Positions 57,549 to 64,000 of a stretch of DNA of 64,000 bases are shown here, in pieces. The notes beneath the pieces were generated by a model, which had not been told where the DNA came from, ran no database searches, and was given only the letters and a program-made list of their open reading frames with translations. The DNA is taken from positions 62,001-126,000 of the forward strand of contig SZPK01000009.1 of the NCBI GenBank assembly GCA_030263665.1, in the 5' to 3' direction. The first letter of the stretch is position 1. Each line of letters begins with the position of its first letter. The position numbers were made by a program, and so were the translations under genes. The stretch comes from Villigracilis sp024434165 (lineage in GTDB: Bacteria; Chloroflexota; Anaerolineae; Anaerolineales; Villigracilaceae).

Positions 57549-58763
57549 ATGAATTCAAAGTGGTTCGTATTTGGTTCTTTGTTGCTTGTCGCAAGCCTTA
57601 TCGTTTCGGCATGTGGCGCGGCAGGGACGGGTAGTGGTGACGCGGGGGCAGGCGGACCCCTTCAGTCCATCGGTGAAGGCGAAGGGGCATTGTCCATTGT
57701 TGCGTGGTCTGGGTATATCGAGCGGGGCGAAACCGACCCGAATTTTGACTGGGTGACAAAATTTGAGGAGGAGACCGGCTGCAAAGTCAGTGTGAAAACC
57801 GCTGCCACATCGGACGAAATGGTTGCCTTGATGAACGAGGGCGGCTTCGACCTGGTAACCGCTTCCGGCGACGCTTCGAACCGCCTGATTTCCGGCGGGC
57901 GCGTGCAGGAAATCAACATTGACTTGATTCCCAGTTATAGCAAAATTGATGAACGGCTTCAGAATGCCCCCTGGCATACTGTTGACACCGATGGAGACGG
58001 AACCCCCGAACATTACGGCGTCCCCTATTCCTCCGGTCAAAACATCCTGATGTACAACACCGAGATCTTCGGTGACCAGCCTCCCACCAGTTGGAATGTG
58101 GTCTTCGAGGAAATGACCCTCCCGGACGGCGAATCCAACAAGGGACGCATTCAGGCGTACGACGGTCCCATCTACGTTGCGGATGCCGCCCTCTACCTGA
58201 TGTACCACCAGCCCGAACTTGGCATCAAAGATCCCTACGCGCTCAACCGCGACCAGTTCAACGCGGCAATCGAACTCCTGCGCCAGCAGCGCACGCTCAT
58301 CAACCGCTACTGGCACGATGCGTTCATTCAAATGGACGACTTCACCAATGAAGGCGTGGCGGCTTCAGGCTCCTGGCCCTTCCAGGCGAACCTGTTGAAG
58401 GCGGGCGGCGCGCCGATTGACAAGGTCGTCCCCGTCGAAGGCGCAACCGGCTGGGCGGATACCACCATGCTGCACGTGGACGCCGAACACCCGAACTGCG
58501 CGTACATGTGGATGGAACACTCGCTGGATCCCAAAGTTCAAGGCGATCTCGCAGCCTGGTTCCAAAACATCCCGGTCCGGTTGGATGCGTGCGAAGGCAA
58601 CGAACTGCTCGGACCCGACGGCTGTGTCAACAACGGCTTGAACGATTTCGACAAGATCTGGTGGTGGCGCACACCCACAACCGACTGCGGCGACGGCCGC
58701 AAGGAATGCGTCCCCTATCATGAATGGGTGACCAGCTACGTCGCTGTGATCGGCGGCAGATAA
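57549..58763 (+). CDS. potD: Polyamine-type ABC transporter substrate-binding lipoprotein
   Basis: This 404-residue extracellular solute-binding lipoprotein has a signal peptide ending 'LIVSAC' (Cys22). The mature protein has the PotD-like pattern 'LSIVAWSGYIERGETDPNFDWVTKFEEETGCKVSVKTAATSDEMVALM' and 'HYGVPYSSGQNILMYNTEIF'. It should bind spermidine, putrescine or similar cations and hand them to PotB/PotC. ATG 57549 has AAAGGAGAGAG upstream and a clear promoter. Substrate is inferred from the operon as a whole. Confidence 0.9.
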   Translation: MNSKWFVFGSLLLVASLIVSACGAAGTGSGDAGAGGPLQSIGEGEGALSIVAWSGYIERGETDPNFDWVTKFEEETGCKVSVKTAATSDEMVALMNEGGFDLVTASGDASNRLISGGRVQEINIDLIPSYSKIDERLQNAPWHTVDTDGDGTPEHYGVPYSSGQNILMYNTEIFGDQPPTSWNVVFEEMTLPDGESNKGRIQAYDGPIYVADAALYLMYHQPELGIKDPYALNRDQFNAAIELLRQQRTLINRYWHDAFIQMDDFTNEGVAASGSWPFQANLLKAGGAPIDKVVPVEGATGWADTTMLHVDAEHPNCAYMWMEHSLDPKVQGDLAAWFQNIPVRLDACEGNELLGPDGCVNNGLNDFDKIWWWRTPTTDCGDGRKECVPYHEWVTSYVAVIGGR

Positions 58764-58778
58764 TCCGACTTCCAACAA

Positions 58779-58811
58779 GACATCAGGCGGGTACTCTCGC
58801 CTGATGTCTTT
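58779..58811 (+). terminator. Terminator/attenuator between potD and potA
   Basis: GACATCAGGCG (58779-58789) pairs with CGCCTGATGTC (58798-58808), followed by TTT. It probably stops most transcripts after potD, giving more binding protein than ATPase and permeases. Confidence 0.75.
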
Positions 58812-58831
58812 CATACTGTCCCTCAAACCCC

Positions 58832-59869
58832 ATGACAAACCAAACCACCCCCGCGATACGCTTTGAAAATGTAAGCCGGCACTTTGGGGAAGTAAAAGCC
58901 GTGGATCAGGCTTTCCTTGAGATCAAGGACGGCGAATTCTTCTCCATGCTGGGTCCATCCGGCTCGGGGAAGACCACCTGCCTGCGCATGATTGCCGGGT
59001 TCGACCGCCCCACTTCCGGGCGCATCCTGCTGTACGGGCAGGATGTTTCCAACCTTCCCCCCTACGAGCGCGATGTCAACACGGTCTTTCAAGATTACGC
59101 CCTCTTCCCGCACATGAACGTTGCGGATAACATCGCCTACGGTTTGATGGTCAAGCGGGTGCCGAAACCGGAGCGCATGAAGCGCGTGGCGGAAATGCTG
59201 GAACTTGTCCAACTCTCCGGCTTCGAGGGACGCAAACCCTCCCAGCTCTCCGGCGGACAGCGCCAGCGCGTCGCCCTTGCCCGCGCCTTGATCAATCACC
59301 CCAAAGTTTTGCTGCTCGACGAGCCGCTCGGCGCACTGGATTTGAAACTCCGCCAGCAGATGCAGGTGGAGTTGAAGGCGATTCAAAAGCGCGTGGGCAT
59401 CACCTTTATTTTCGTCACCCACGATCAGGAGGAAGCGCTGACCATGAGCGACCGGATTGCCCTGTTCAACCAGGGCAGGATCGAACAGGTCGGCTCCCCG
59501 GCGGAGGTCTACGAACACCCTGCCAGCGCCTTTGTCGCCGGGTTTGTCGGGACTTCCAATCTCGTCCGCGGCGATGTTGCGAAACGTATCACCGGACGGG
59601 ATGTCACCTTCTCCGTCCGCCCGGAGAAGATTCATTTGGGAAGTGTGAACGAATCCGCGCCGCCGGACTGCTACGTGACCGATGGAACCGTCCGCGATGT
59701 CGTCTATCTTGGCTTGTACACCCGCTACCTCGTCGAGTTGGAAGGAGGCGGGGATTTGGTCGTCGTCGAGCAAAACCTCAAGACCACTTCCATGGATGTG
59801 TTGAAGATCAAGGGGCAGCGGTCCCGCCTGTATTGGAAGAAAGAACATATCCGCGAGATCGGAGGCTGA
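58832..59869 (+). CDS. potA: Polyamine-type ABC transporter ATP-binding protein
   Basis: This 345-residue ATPase shows Walker A (GPSGSGKTT), Q-loop ('VFQDYALFPHMNVADNIAYGL'), signature (LSGGQRQR), Walker B (LLLDEPLGALD) and the H-loop ('FVTHDQEEALTMSDRI'). A C-terminal TOBE domain (about 240-340) is of the PotA/MalK type. It drives import through PotB and PotC, whose genes follow directly. Confidence 0.95.
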   Translation: MTNQTTPAIRFENVSRHFGEVKAVDQAFLEIKDGEFFSMLGPSGSGKTTCLRMIAGFDRPTSGRILLYGQDVSNLPPYERDVNTVFQDYALFPHMNVADNIAYGLMVKRVPKPERMKRVAEMLELVQLSGFEGRKPSQLSGGQRQRVALARALINHPKVLLLDEPLGALDLKLRQQMQVELKAIQKRVGITFIFVTHDQEEALTMSDRIALFNQGRIEQVGSPAEVYEHPASAFVAGFVGTSNLVRGDVAKRITGRDVTFSVRPEKIHLGSVNESAPPDCYVTDGTVRDVVYLGLYTRYLVELEGGGDLVVVEQNLKTTSMDVLKIKGQRSRLYWKKEHIREIGG

Positions 59870-59870
59870 C

Positions 59871-60776
59871 ATGCTCCAGCGCATCTCCACATATTTTTAT
59901 CTGCGTCCGCGGCTGGCGCTGTGGCTTATGCTCGCGCCCCCGCTGGTGTATATGTTCGTGGTCTATCTGGGCTCGTTGTTCAACCTTTTGATCAACAGTT
60001 TTTACTACCTTGAGGAATTTACCGGGCTTATCGTGCGGGAATTCACCCTGCGGACGTACGCGCAGATTTTCGAGCCGGCAAACCGCGAAATCTTTGCGCG
60101 CACGACGATCATGGCGACCGCCGTCACACTGGTGGATGCGTTGATCGCCTTCCCGCTTGCCTACTACATTGCCAAATTCGCTTCTCCGCGCATGAAGACC
60201 TGGCTCATCATCGCCGTCACCATCCCGCTCTGGTCGAGTTATCTCGTGCGCGTGTATGCCTGGAAGTTGATTCTCGCCAAGGAGGGCATCCTCTCCTGGT
60301 TCATCAGCCTCCTGAAATTGGACGGTGTGCTGAACTGGCTGTTGAGTTTTGAAAGCATCGGGGGGTCGTCCCTGGCGTTGTCGCCGCTTGGAATGTTCAT
60401 CGTCTTTGCCTATATCTGGCTGCCCTATATGATCATCCCGATCCAAACCGCATTGGAGCGCGTGCCGAATTCCCTGCTCGAAGCCTCCAGCGACCTGGGG
60501 GCGAAACCCTTTCAAACCTTCCGCACCGTCATTCTGCCGATGGCGTTCCCCGGCGTGGTGGCGGGCTCGATCTTTACCTTTTCGCTGACGCTGGGCGATT
60601 TCATCGTGCCGCTCAGCCTCGGGAATTCCAAATTCTTCATCGGGCAGGCAGTCTATTCCTATCAGGGAACCGCCGGGAACATCCCGCTTGCCGCCGCGAT
60701 GACCATGGGACCCGTCGTCATTATGGTTGTCTATCTTTTGATTGCGCGCAAACTGGGAGCCTTCGATGCCCTCTAG
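59871..60776 (+). CDS. potB: Polyamine-type ABC transporter permease PotB
   Basis: This 301-residue permease has six membrane helices and the EAA loop 'LLEASSDLGAKPFQTFRTVILPMAFPGVVAGSIFTF', the contact site for PotA. It starts 1 bp after potA and overlaps potC by 11 bp, so the genes are tightly coupled. PotB-type proteins pair with PotC to form the channel in the inner membrane. N-terminal 'LALWLMLAPPLVYMFVVYLGSLFNLLINSFY' is characteristic. Confidence 0.94.
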   Translation: MLQRISTYFYLRPRLALWLMLAPPLVYMFVVYLGSLFNLLINSFYYLEEFTGLIVREFTLRTYAQIFEPANREIFARTTIMATAVTLVDALIAFPLAYYIAKFASPRMKTWLIIAVTIPLWSSYLVRVYAWKLILAKEGILSWFISLLKLDGVLNWLLSFESIGGSSLALSPLGMFIVFAYIWLPYMIIPIQTALERVPNSLLEASSDLGAKPFQTFRTVILPMAFPGVVAGSIFTFSLTLGDFIVPLSLGNSKFFIGQAVYSYQGTAGNIPLAAAMTMGPVVIMVVYLLIARKLGAFDAL

Positions 60777-61587
60777 TTCCTCCTCCGGTCAGAAAGCCTC
60801 ATGGGGGTTGAAACTGGCGGCGCTGGGCGCGCTGCTGTTCCTGCATGTGCCCATCGCGATCATCTTTCTTTACACGCTCACGCCCGATGAGACCACCTAC
60901 ACCTTCCCGCTGCCGGGCATCACATTCCAGTGGTTTGGCGTTGCCTTGCAGCGCGCCGACCTTTGGCGGGCGCTCACGCTTTCACTGCAAGTTGCTGCGA
61001 TCGCCACGCTGATCGCCCTCGTCCTCGGCACGCTTGCGGCGGCGGCTGTCTATCGCAGCAGTTTCTTCGGCAGGGAGGCAATCTCGTTCCTGCTTGTCCT
61101 GCCCATTGCCCTTCCGGGCATCGTCACCGGCATCGCCCTGCGTTCCGCCATCGGCACGCTCGACATCCCGTTCTCCTTCTGGACGATTGTCATCGGTCAC
61201 GCCACGTTTTGCGTAGTGGTGGTGTACAACAACGTGCTGGCGCGCTTTCGCCGCATGCAGGGATCGCTGGTCGAAGCCTCCATGGATCTGGGCGCAAATT
61301 CCTTCCAAACCTTTCGGTACGTCATCTTTCCGAACATCGCAACCGCCCTGCTGGCGGGCGGCATGCTTGCCTTTGCCCTTTCGTTCGATGAGGTGATCGT
61401 CACAACCTTTACCGCCGGTCAGCAGACCACCCTTCCCATTTGGATCTTCAGCCAGTTGACCCGTCCGCGCGACCGTCCCGTCACCAACGTCGTTGCCACC
61501 ATCGTGATCTTGATTACCTTCCTGCCGATCTTTTTCGCCCAACGGCTCTCGGCATCCTCGTCCGACACCGAGGGCGAATCGAAGTAA
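60766..61587 (+). CDS. potC: Polyamine-type ABC transporter permease PotC
   Basis: This 273-residue permease has six helices and the EAA loop 'LVEASMDLGANSFQTFRYVIFPNIATALLAGGMLAFALSFDEVIVTTF'. ATG 60766 has GGGAG 6 bp before it and lies within the end of potB in another frame. The C-terminal tail is polar (SASSSDTEGESK). It is the last gene of the transporter operon, followed by a perfect hairpin. Confidence 0.94.
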   Translation: MPSSSSSGQKASWGLKLAALGALLFLHVPIAIIFLYTLTPDETTYTFPLPGITFQWFGVALQRADLWRALTLSLQVAAIATLIALVLGTLAAAAVYRSSFFGREAISFLLVLPIALPGIVTGIALRSAIGTLDIPFSFWTIVIGHATFCVVVVYNNVLARFRRMQGSLVEASMDLGANSFQTFRYVIFPNIATALLAGGMLAFALSFDEVIVTTFTAGQQTTLPIWIFSQLTRPRDRPVTNVVATIVILITFLPIFFAQRLSASSSDTEGESK

Positions 61588-61604
61588 AATCGGAGGAAAC
61601 GATC

Positions 61605-61636
61605 AGTGACAGTCACATCGGTGACTGTCACTTCTT
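61605..61636 (+). terminator. Terminator of the pot operon
   Basis: AGTGACAGTCAC (61605-61616) pairs perfectly with GTGACTGTCACT (61621-61632), loop ATCG, then TCTTTT. Confidence 0.8.
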
Positions 61637-61710
61637 TTCGCGTCCAACCGGACCCGAAACCCGGTTCGGCAAAGCGAGCCGGATTCTCCCTTTGAGGTTT
61701 TCAAGACAAC

Positions 61711-62211
61711 ATGACATCATCCTATCTCAACCCGAAGTGCGAAGCCCGCGAGCACCCGCAGGGAGGCTGCGGCGTCTTCGCCCGCGAGCGCATTGCCAAA
61801 GGGGAACTGGTCTCCCTCTGGGGTGGAAAAATCGTCCGCAAGGAAGACCTCGACCCATCCATGCCGCGTTTTACCCAGCGCGTCCTGCAGGTGGATGAAG
61901 AACTGTACCTCCTCACCGCCGAAGAAAAGGAGCCGAACGACTGTTTCAATCACTCCTGCGAGCCCAACCTCGGTTTCACCGGTCAGATAGGGCTGGTTGC
62001 CATGCGCGACATCGAAACGGGTGAAGAACTGACCTTCGATTACGCCATGTCCGACGGCGAGCCTTATGATGAATTCGACTGCCTTTGCGGTTTAGCCGAT
62101 TGCCGCCGCAAGGTGACGGGGAACGATTGGAAACTCCCCGAATTGTGGCAGAAATATGACGGCTTCTTCTCTTCCTACCTGGCGCGCCGCATCGAAAAAC
62201 TGAGGCGATGA
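61711..62211 (+). CDS. SET domain protein
   Basis: This 166-residue protein is a compact SET domain with a post-SET end: 'GCGVFARERIAKGELVSLWGG' (start of the SET fold), 'CFNHSCEPNLGF' (NHS-C motif that binds SAM), 'GEELTFDYAMSD' (Tyr of the active site) and 'CLCGLADCRRKVTG' (post-SET zinc cysteines). It would be a lysine methyltransferase, cytoplasmic. Bacterial SET proteins are uncommon, and their targets are mostly unknown (ribosomal or chromatin-like proteins). The stop overlaps the next ATG. Confidence 0.92.
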   Translation: MTSSYLNPKCEAREHPQGGCGVFARERIAKGELVSLWGGKIVRKEDLDPSMPRFTQRVLQVDEELYLLTAEEKEPNDCFNHSCEPNLGFTGQIGLVAMRDIETGEELTFDYAMSDGEPYDEFDCLCGLADCRRKVTGNDWKLPELWQKYDGFFSSYLARRIEKLRR

Positions 62212-63662
62212 AACTCTCTTTTCCCGTCCGCATCTACATCCTTGCCCTGCTCCTGCGGCTGATTCCCGTCCTCGCCGCCCGCGGACTGGGCATCGGTCTC
62301 GACGACATGTTCCAATACGACATGCTGGCGCGCAGTCTCGCGTCCGGGAATGGCTACCGCTGGTACGCGCAGGAGGACTTGAAACTGCTCGAACCGTACG
62401 TGGACTTCGACCTCTCCACCGCACCGGGTTACGATCCGCAATACGGCGTGTATACCTCGTTCCGCGCTCCCCTTTACCCGGCTTTTCTTGCGCTGGTGTA
62501 TTCCATCAGCGGGTTGGAGTTTTCACGTTTCTTCGCCGCGCGGCTGGCGCAGGCGATCCTCCTCGGCGCGCCGCTCGCGCCGTTGACCTATTGGGCTGCG
62601 AAGCATCTTTCCTCTTGCCTTTTTCCCGGCGAAGCAAATGAGGAAAAAAACATCGAGCGGACGGCGCGCCTCTCCGCCTGGGCGGTCGCCTGTTATCCCA
62701 TCCTGCTTGTCTATCCTCTTGGGCTTGGGACCGAAAATCTCTTTTTCGCCCTGCTTCTTGTTTCTTTCCTCTTTCTTCTTAAATCGCTTCAGAAACCAAC
62801 CGCTTTTTCCCTGCTGCTTTCCGGCTTGTTCCTCGCGCTGACCGCCCTTACGCGCTCGGTCATCCTTCCGTTTGCGGGGCTGGCAATCCTGTATCTGATG
62901 TTTTTGCACGGCAGAAGAGCCGCGCTGGTTGTTTTATCGTTTGCCCTCGCGGTCTCGCCCTGGATCATCCGCAACTCGTTGCTGCACAATAAACCGACTG
63001 GCATCGAGACTTCGATGGGCTACAACCTGTATCTCGGCTACCATCCCGATGGAAACGGCTCATTCGTTTTTGGACCTTCCCTGGACCTGCTCACCATCAT
63101 GGATGACGCCGAGCGCGACGAAACCGGCACGCAGAAGGCGCTGGAGTTCATCCGTGAATCGCCCGGCCGCTTCATCCCGTTGGCGCTGAACCGCCTCGGC
63201 TTTTTCTTCGGCTTGGAGAAGCGGGTGCTGATGTATTTCTACTCCAACAACCTGCTTGGCTACCTGCCCGCGCCGCTTTTGCTTTCCATCGCCGCCATCC
63301 TGCTGCTGCCGTTTGTTTTCCTCAGCCTGTTTGCCGCGCTGGGGCTGTCTCTGCTCAAGAAAAGCCCGCAGACGACCCTGCTCTGGATGCTGTTCTTTGC
63401 TTACATCCTTCCGCATGTTCTCATCCTTGCCGAAGACCGCTTTCACCTGGCGTTGATCCCCTGGTTTGCGATCCTTGCCGCGTATGCAATCGTGACGATC
63501 CGGGAAAGGGGATTGGCGGGCATCGGGCGCAGGCGGCTGGCGTTTGCCGCTGCGCTGGTCTTCCTGCTCCTGCTCAACTGGGGATTGGAACTTTACCGGG
63601 ATGCGGATAAAATTTCCACCCTGCTTGGACCGGACGGCAATACATCCCACTTCCCGTACTGA
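62208..63662 (+). CDS. Membrane glycosyltransferase, GT39/ArnT-like
   Basis: This 484-residue membrane protein has about 10-11 helices. The first external loop has 'GIGLDDMFQYDMLARSLASGNGYRWYAQ' with the acidic pair Asp-Asp of GT-C enzymes. 'FVFGPSLDLLTIMDDAERDETGTQKALEFIRESPGRF' forms a late external loop. It probably transfers a sugar from a polyprenyl-phosphate donor. It is coupled to the SET-domain gene by an ATGA overlap, which is a curious pairing. Confidence 0.85.
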   Translation: MKLSFPVRIYILALLLRLIPVLAARGLGIGLDDMFQYDMLARSLASGNGYRWYAQEDLKLLEPYVDFDLSTAPGYDPQYGVYTSFRAPLYPAFLALVYSISGLEFSRFFAARLAQAILLGAPLAPLTYWAAKHLSSCLFPGEANEEKNIERTARLSAWAVACYPILLVYPLGLGTENLFFALLLVSFLFLLKSLQKPTAFSLLLSGLFLALTALTRSVILPFAGLAILYLMFLHGRRAALVVLSFALAVSPWIIRNSLLHNKPTGIETSMGYNLYLGYHPDGNGSFVFGPSLDLLTIMDDAERDETGTQKALEFIRESPGRFIPLALNRLGFFFGLEKRVLMYFYSNNLLGYLPAPLLLSIAAILLLPFVFLSLFAALGLSLLKKSPQTTLLWMLFFAYILPHVLILAEDRFHLALIPWFAILAAYAIVTIRERGLAGIGRRRLAFAAALVFLLLLNWGLELYRDADKISTLLGPDGNTSHFPY

Positions 63663-63670
63663 GACTGCCC

Positions 63671-64000
63671 ATGAAATATTTGCTCGGCGAAAAACTGAAT
63701 TTCGATTGGCGCATCGTCACGGTGACGGTCGTCAGTACCCTGCTGCTGATGGTGGACCACTACCACAAACTGACCGCTCACAAATACTGGGACCGCGTCC
63801 TGCTTTACCTTGTCATCCCCCTCCTGATTACGCTGATCTTCTTCCGCCAGAACCCGAAGGAATACGGGTTCTCTTTTGGCGATTGGAAACTCGGTTTGGT
63901 CTACACCCTTTTGGGAATCCTGCTCATGGCTCCGGTGATTTACTTTCTCGGCAGGGGAGACCCCTCCATGCAAAAGTATTACGAGCGTTTTCTGCCGGGT
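63671..64000 (+). CDS. Membrane protein, partial (CPBP-protease-like N-terminus)
   Basis: The window ends inside this gene: 110 residues are visible from ATG 63671. It has hydrophobic segments at about 15-28, 42-58 and 74-94 with 'FRQNPKEYGFSFGDWKLGLVYTLLGILLMAPVIYF', a pattern seen at the start of CPBP (CAAX-like) intramembrane proteases. The catalytic EExxxR motif would lie beyond the window. It follows the GT39 gene by 8 bp. Confidence 0.65.
   Translation, partial: MKYLLGEKLNFDWRIVTVTVVSTLLLMVDHYHKLTAHKYWDRVLLYLVIPLLITLIFFRQNPKEYGFSFGDWKLGLVYTLLGILLMAPVIYFLGRGDPSMQKYYERFLPG

Noticed and set aside
1..64000. CRISPR array, transposase or integrase
   Set aside because: No regular direct repeats with unique spacers and no DDE or tyrosine/serine recombinase motifs were found in any frame examined.

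Overview
The window looks like part of a chromosome from an Anaerolineae-type Chloroflexota bacterium. This rests on gene content (a TrpB2-type tryptophan synthase under a T-box, DUF2089/29-residue-repeat proteins, several ArnT/GT39-like membrane glycosyltransferases, an ER/archaeal-type signal peptidase) and on the intergenic repeat style. It is an inference, as there is no rRNA gene in view.

Left block (1-13.0 kb). This part is visibly AT-richer than the rest. It is a run of same-strand, tightly spaced stress and envelope genes: CsbD, GlsB/YeaQ, YggT-like, YtxH, BON, two tiny Lmo0937-like membrane proteins, a lipoprotein with a 40-residue repeat, an LSDAT/SLOG protein, a slipin, a radical SAM enzyme, methylglyoxal synthase, an RNB ribonuclease and an eRF1-like protein. 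At least seven genes code for proteins of about 80 residues or fewer. The block ends with a decayed antitoxin/PIN toxin pair and a 44-bp fragment that reads as the anticodon-loop-to-3'-end part of a tRNA-fMet, followed by a hairpin. Base composition rises sharply after that point. The simplest reading is that this is the right end (attR) of an island inserted in a tRNA-fMet gene that lies left of the window.

Core block (13.0-64 kb, GC-rich). It starts with an M20 peptidase, SmpB, an MFS transporter and HtpG. At 19.6-22.6 kb lies the most interesting locus. A cyclic di-GMP-I riboswitch with its own terminator precedes a small secreted protein, an ER-type signal peptidase fused to a DUF5305-like ectodomain, and a second secreted protein with glycine/aspartate-rich calcium-binding repeats. 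The two secreted proteins share an Asn-Thr-Val-Pro motif just after their signal peptides. I read this as a c-di-GMP-controlled surface or matrix system in the style of SipW/TasA. Next come a DUF2089 regulator coupled to a protein made of about thirteen 29-residue repeats, a T-box-controlled trpB2 with a coupled 53-codon leader ORF, a glycosidase-like lipoprotein, and a housekeeping run Asp23-nusB-tatA-tatC with fabG.

From 32 to 47 kb there are membrane proteins, a sulfatase, PaiB-like and bL25 genes, murI, a Ddn-type reductase with a 41-residue partner, a CYTH protein, and a biotin-dependent acyl-CoA carboxylase operon. From 48 to 57 kb a minus-strand cluster makes or modifies glycans (two large GT39-type proteins, a GT2 and a methyltransferase). 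The right end has a complete polyamine-type ABC transporter (potD-A-B-C) with a clear promoter and an internal terminator, then a SET-domain protein, another GT39 enzyme and a truncated membrane protein.

Several spacers carry non-coding repeats: two inverted pairs (13.2/17.6 kb and 37.1/39.4 kb), short word-like degenerate tandem repeats, and one palindromic repeat inserted in frame in an alcohol dehydrogenase gene. No transposase, integrase, CRISPR array, rRNA or intact tRNA was seen.
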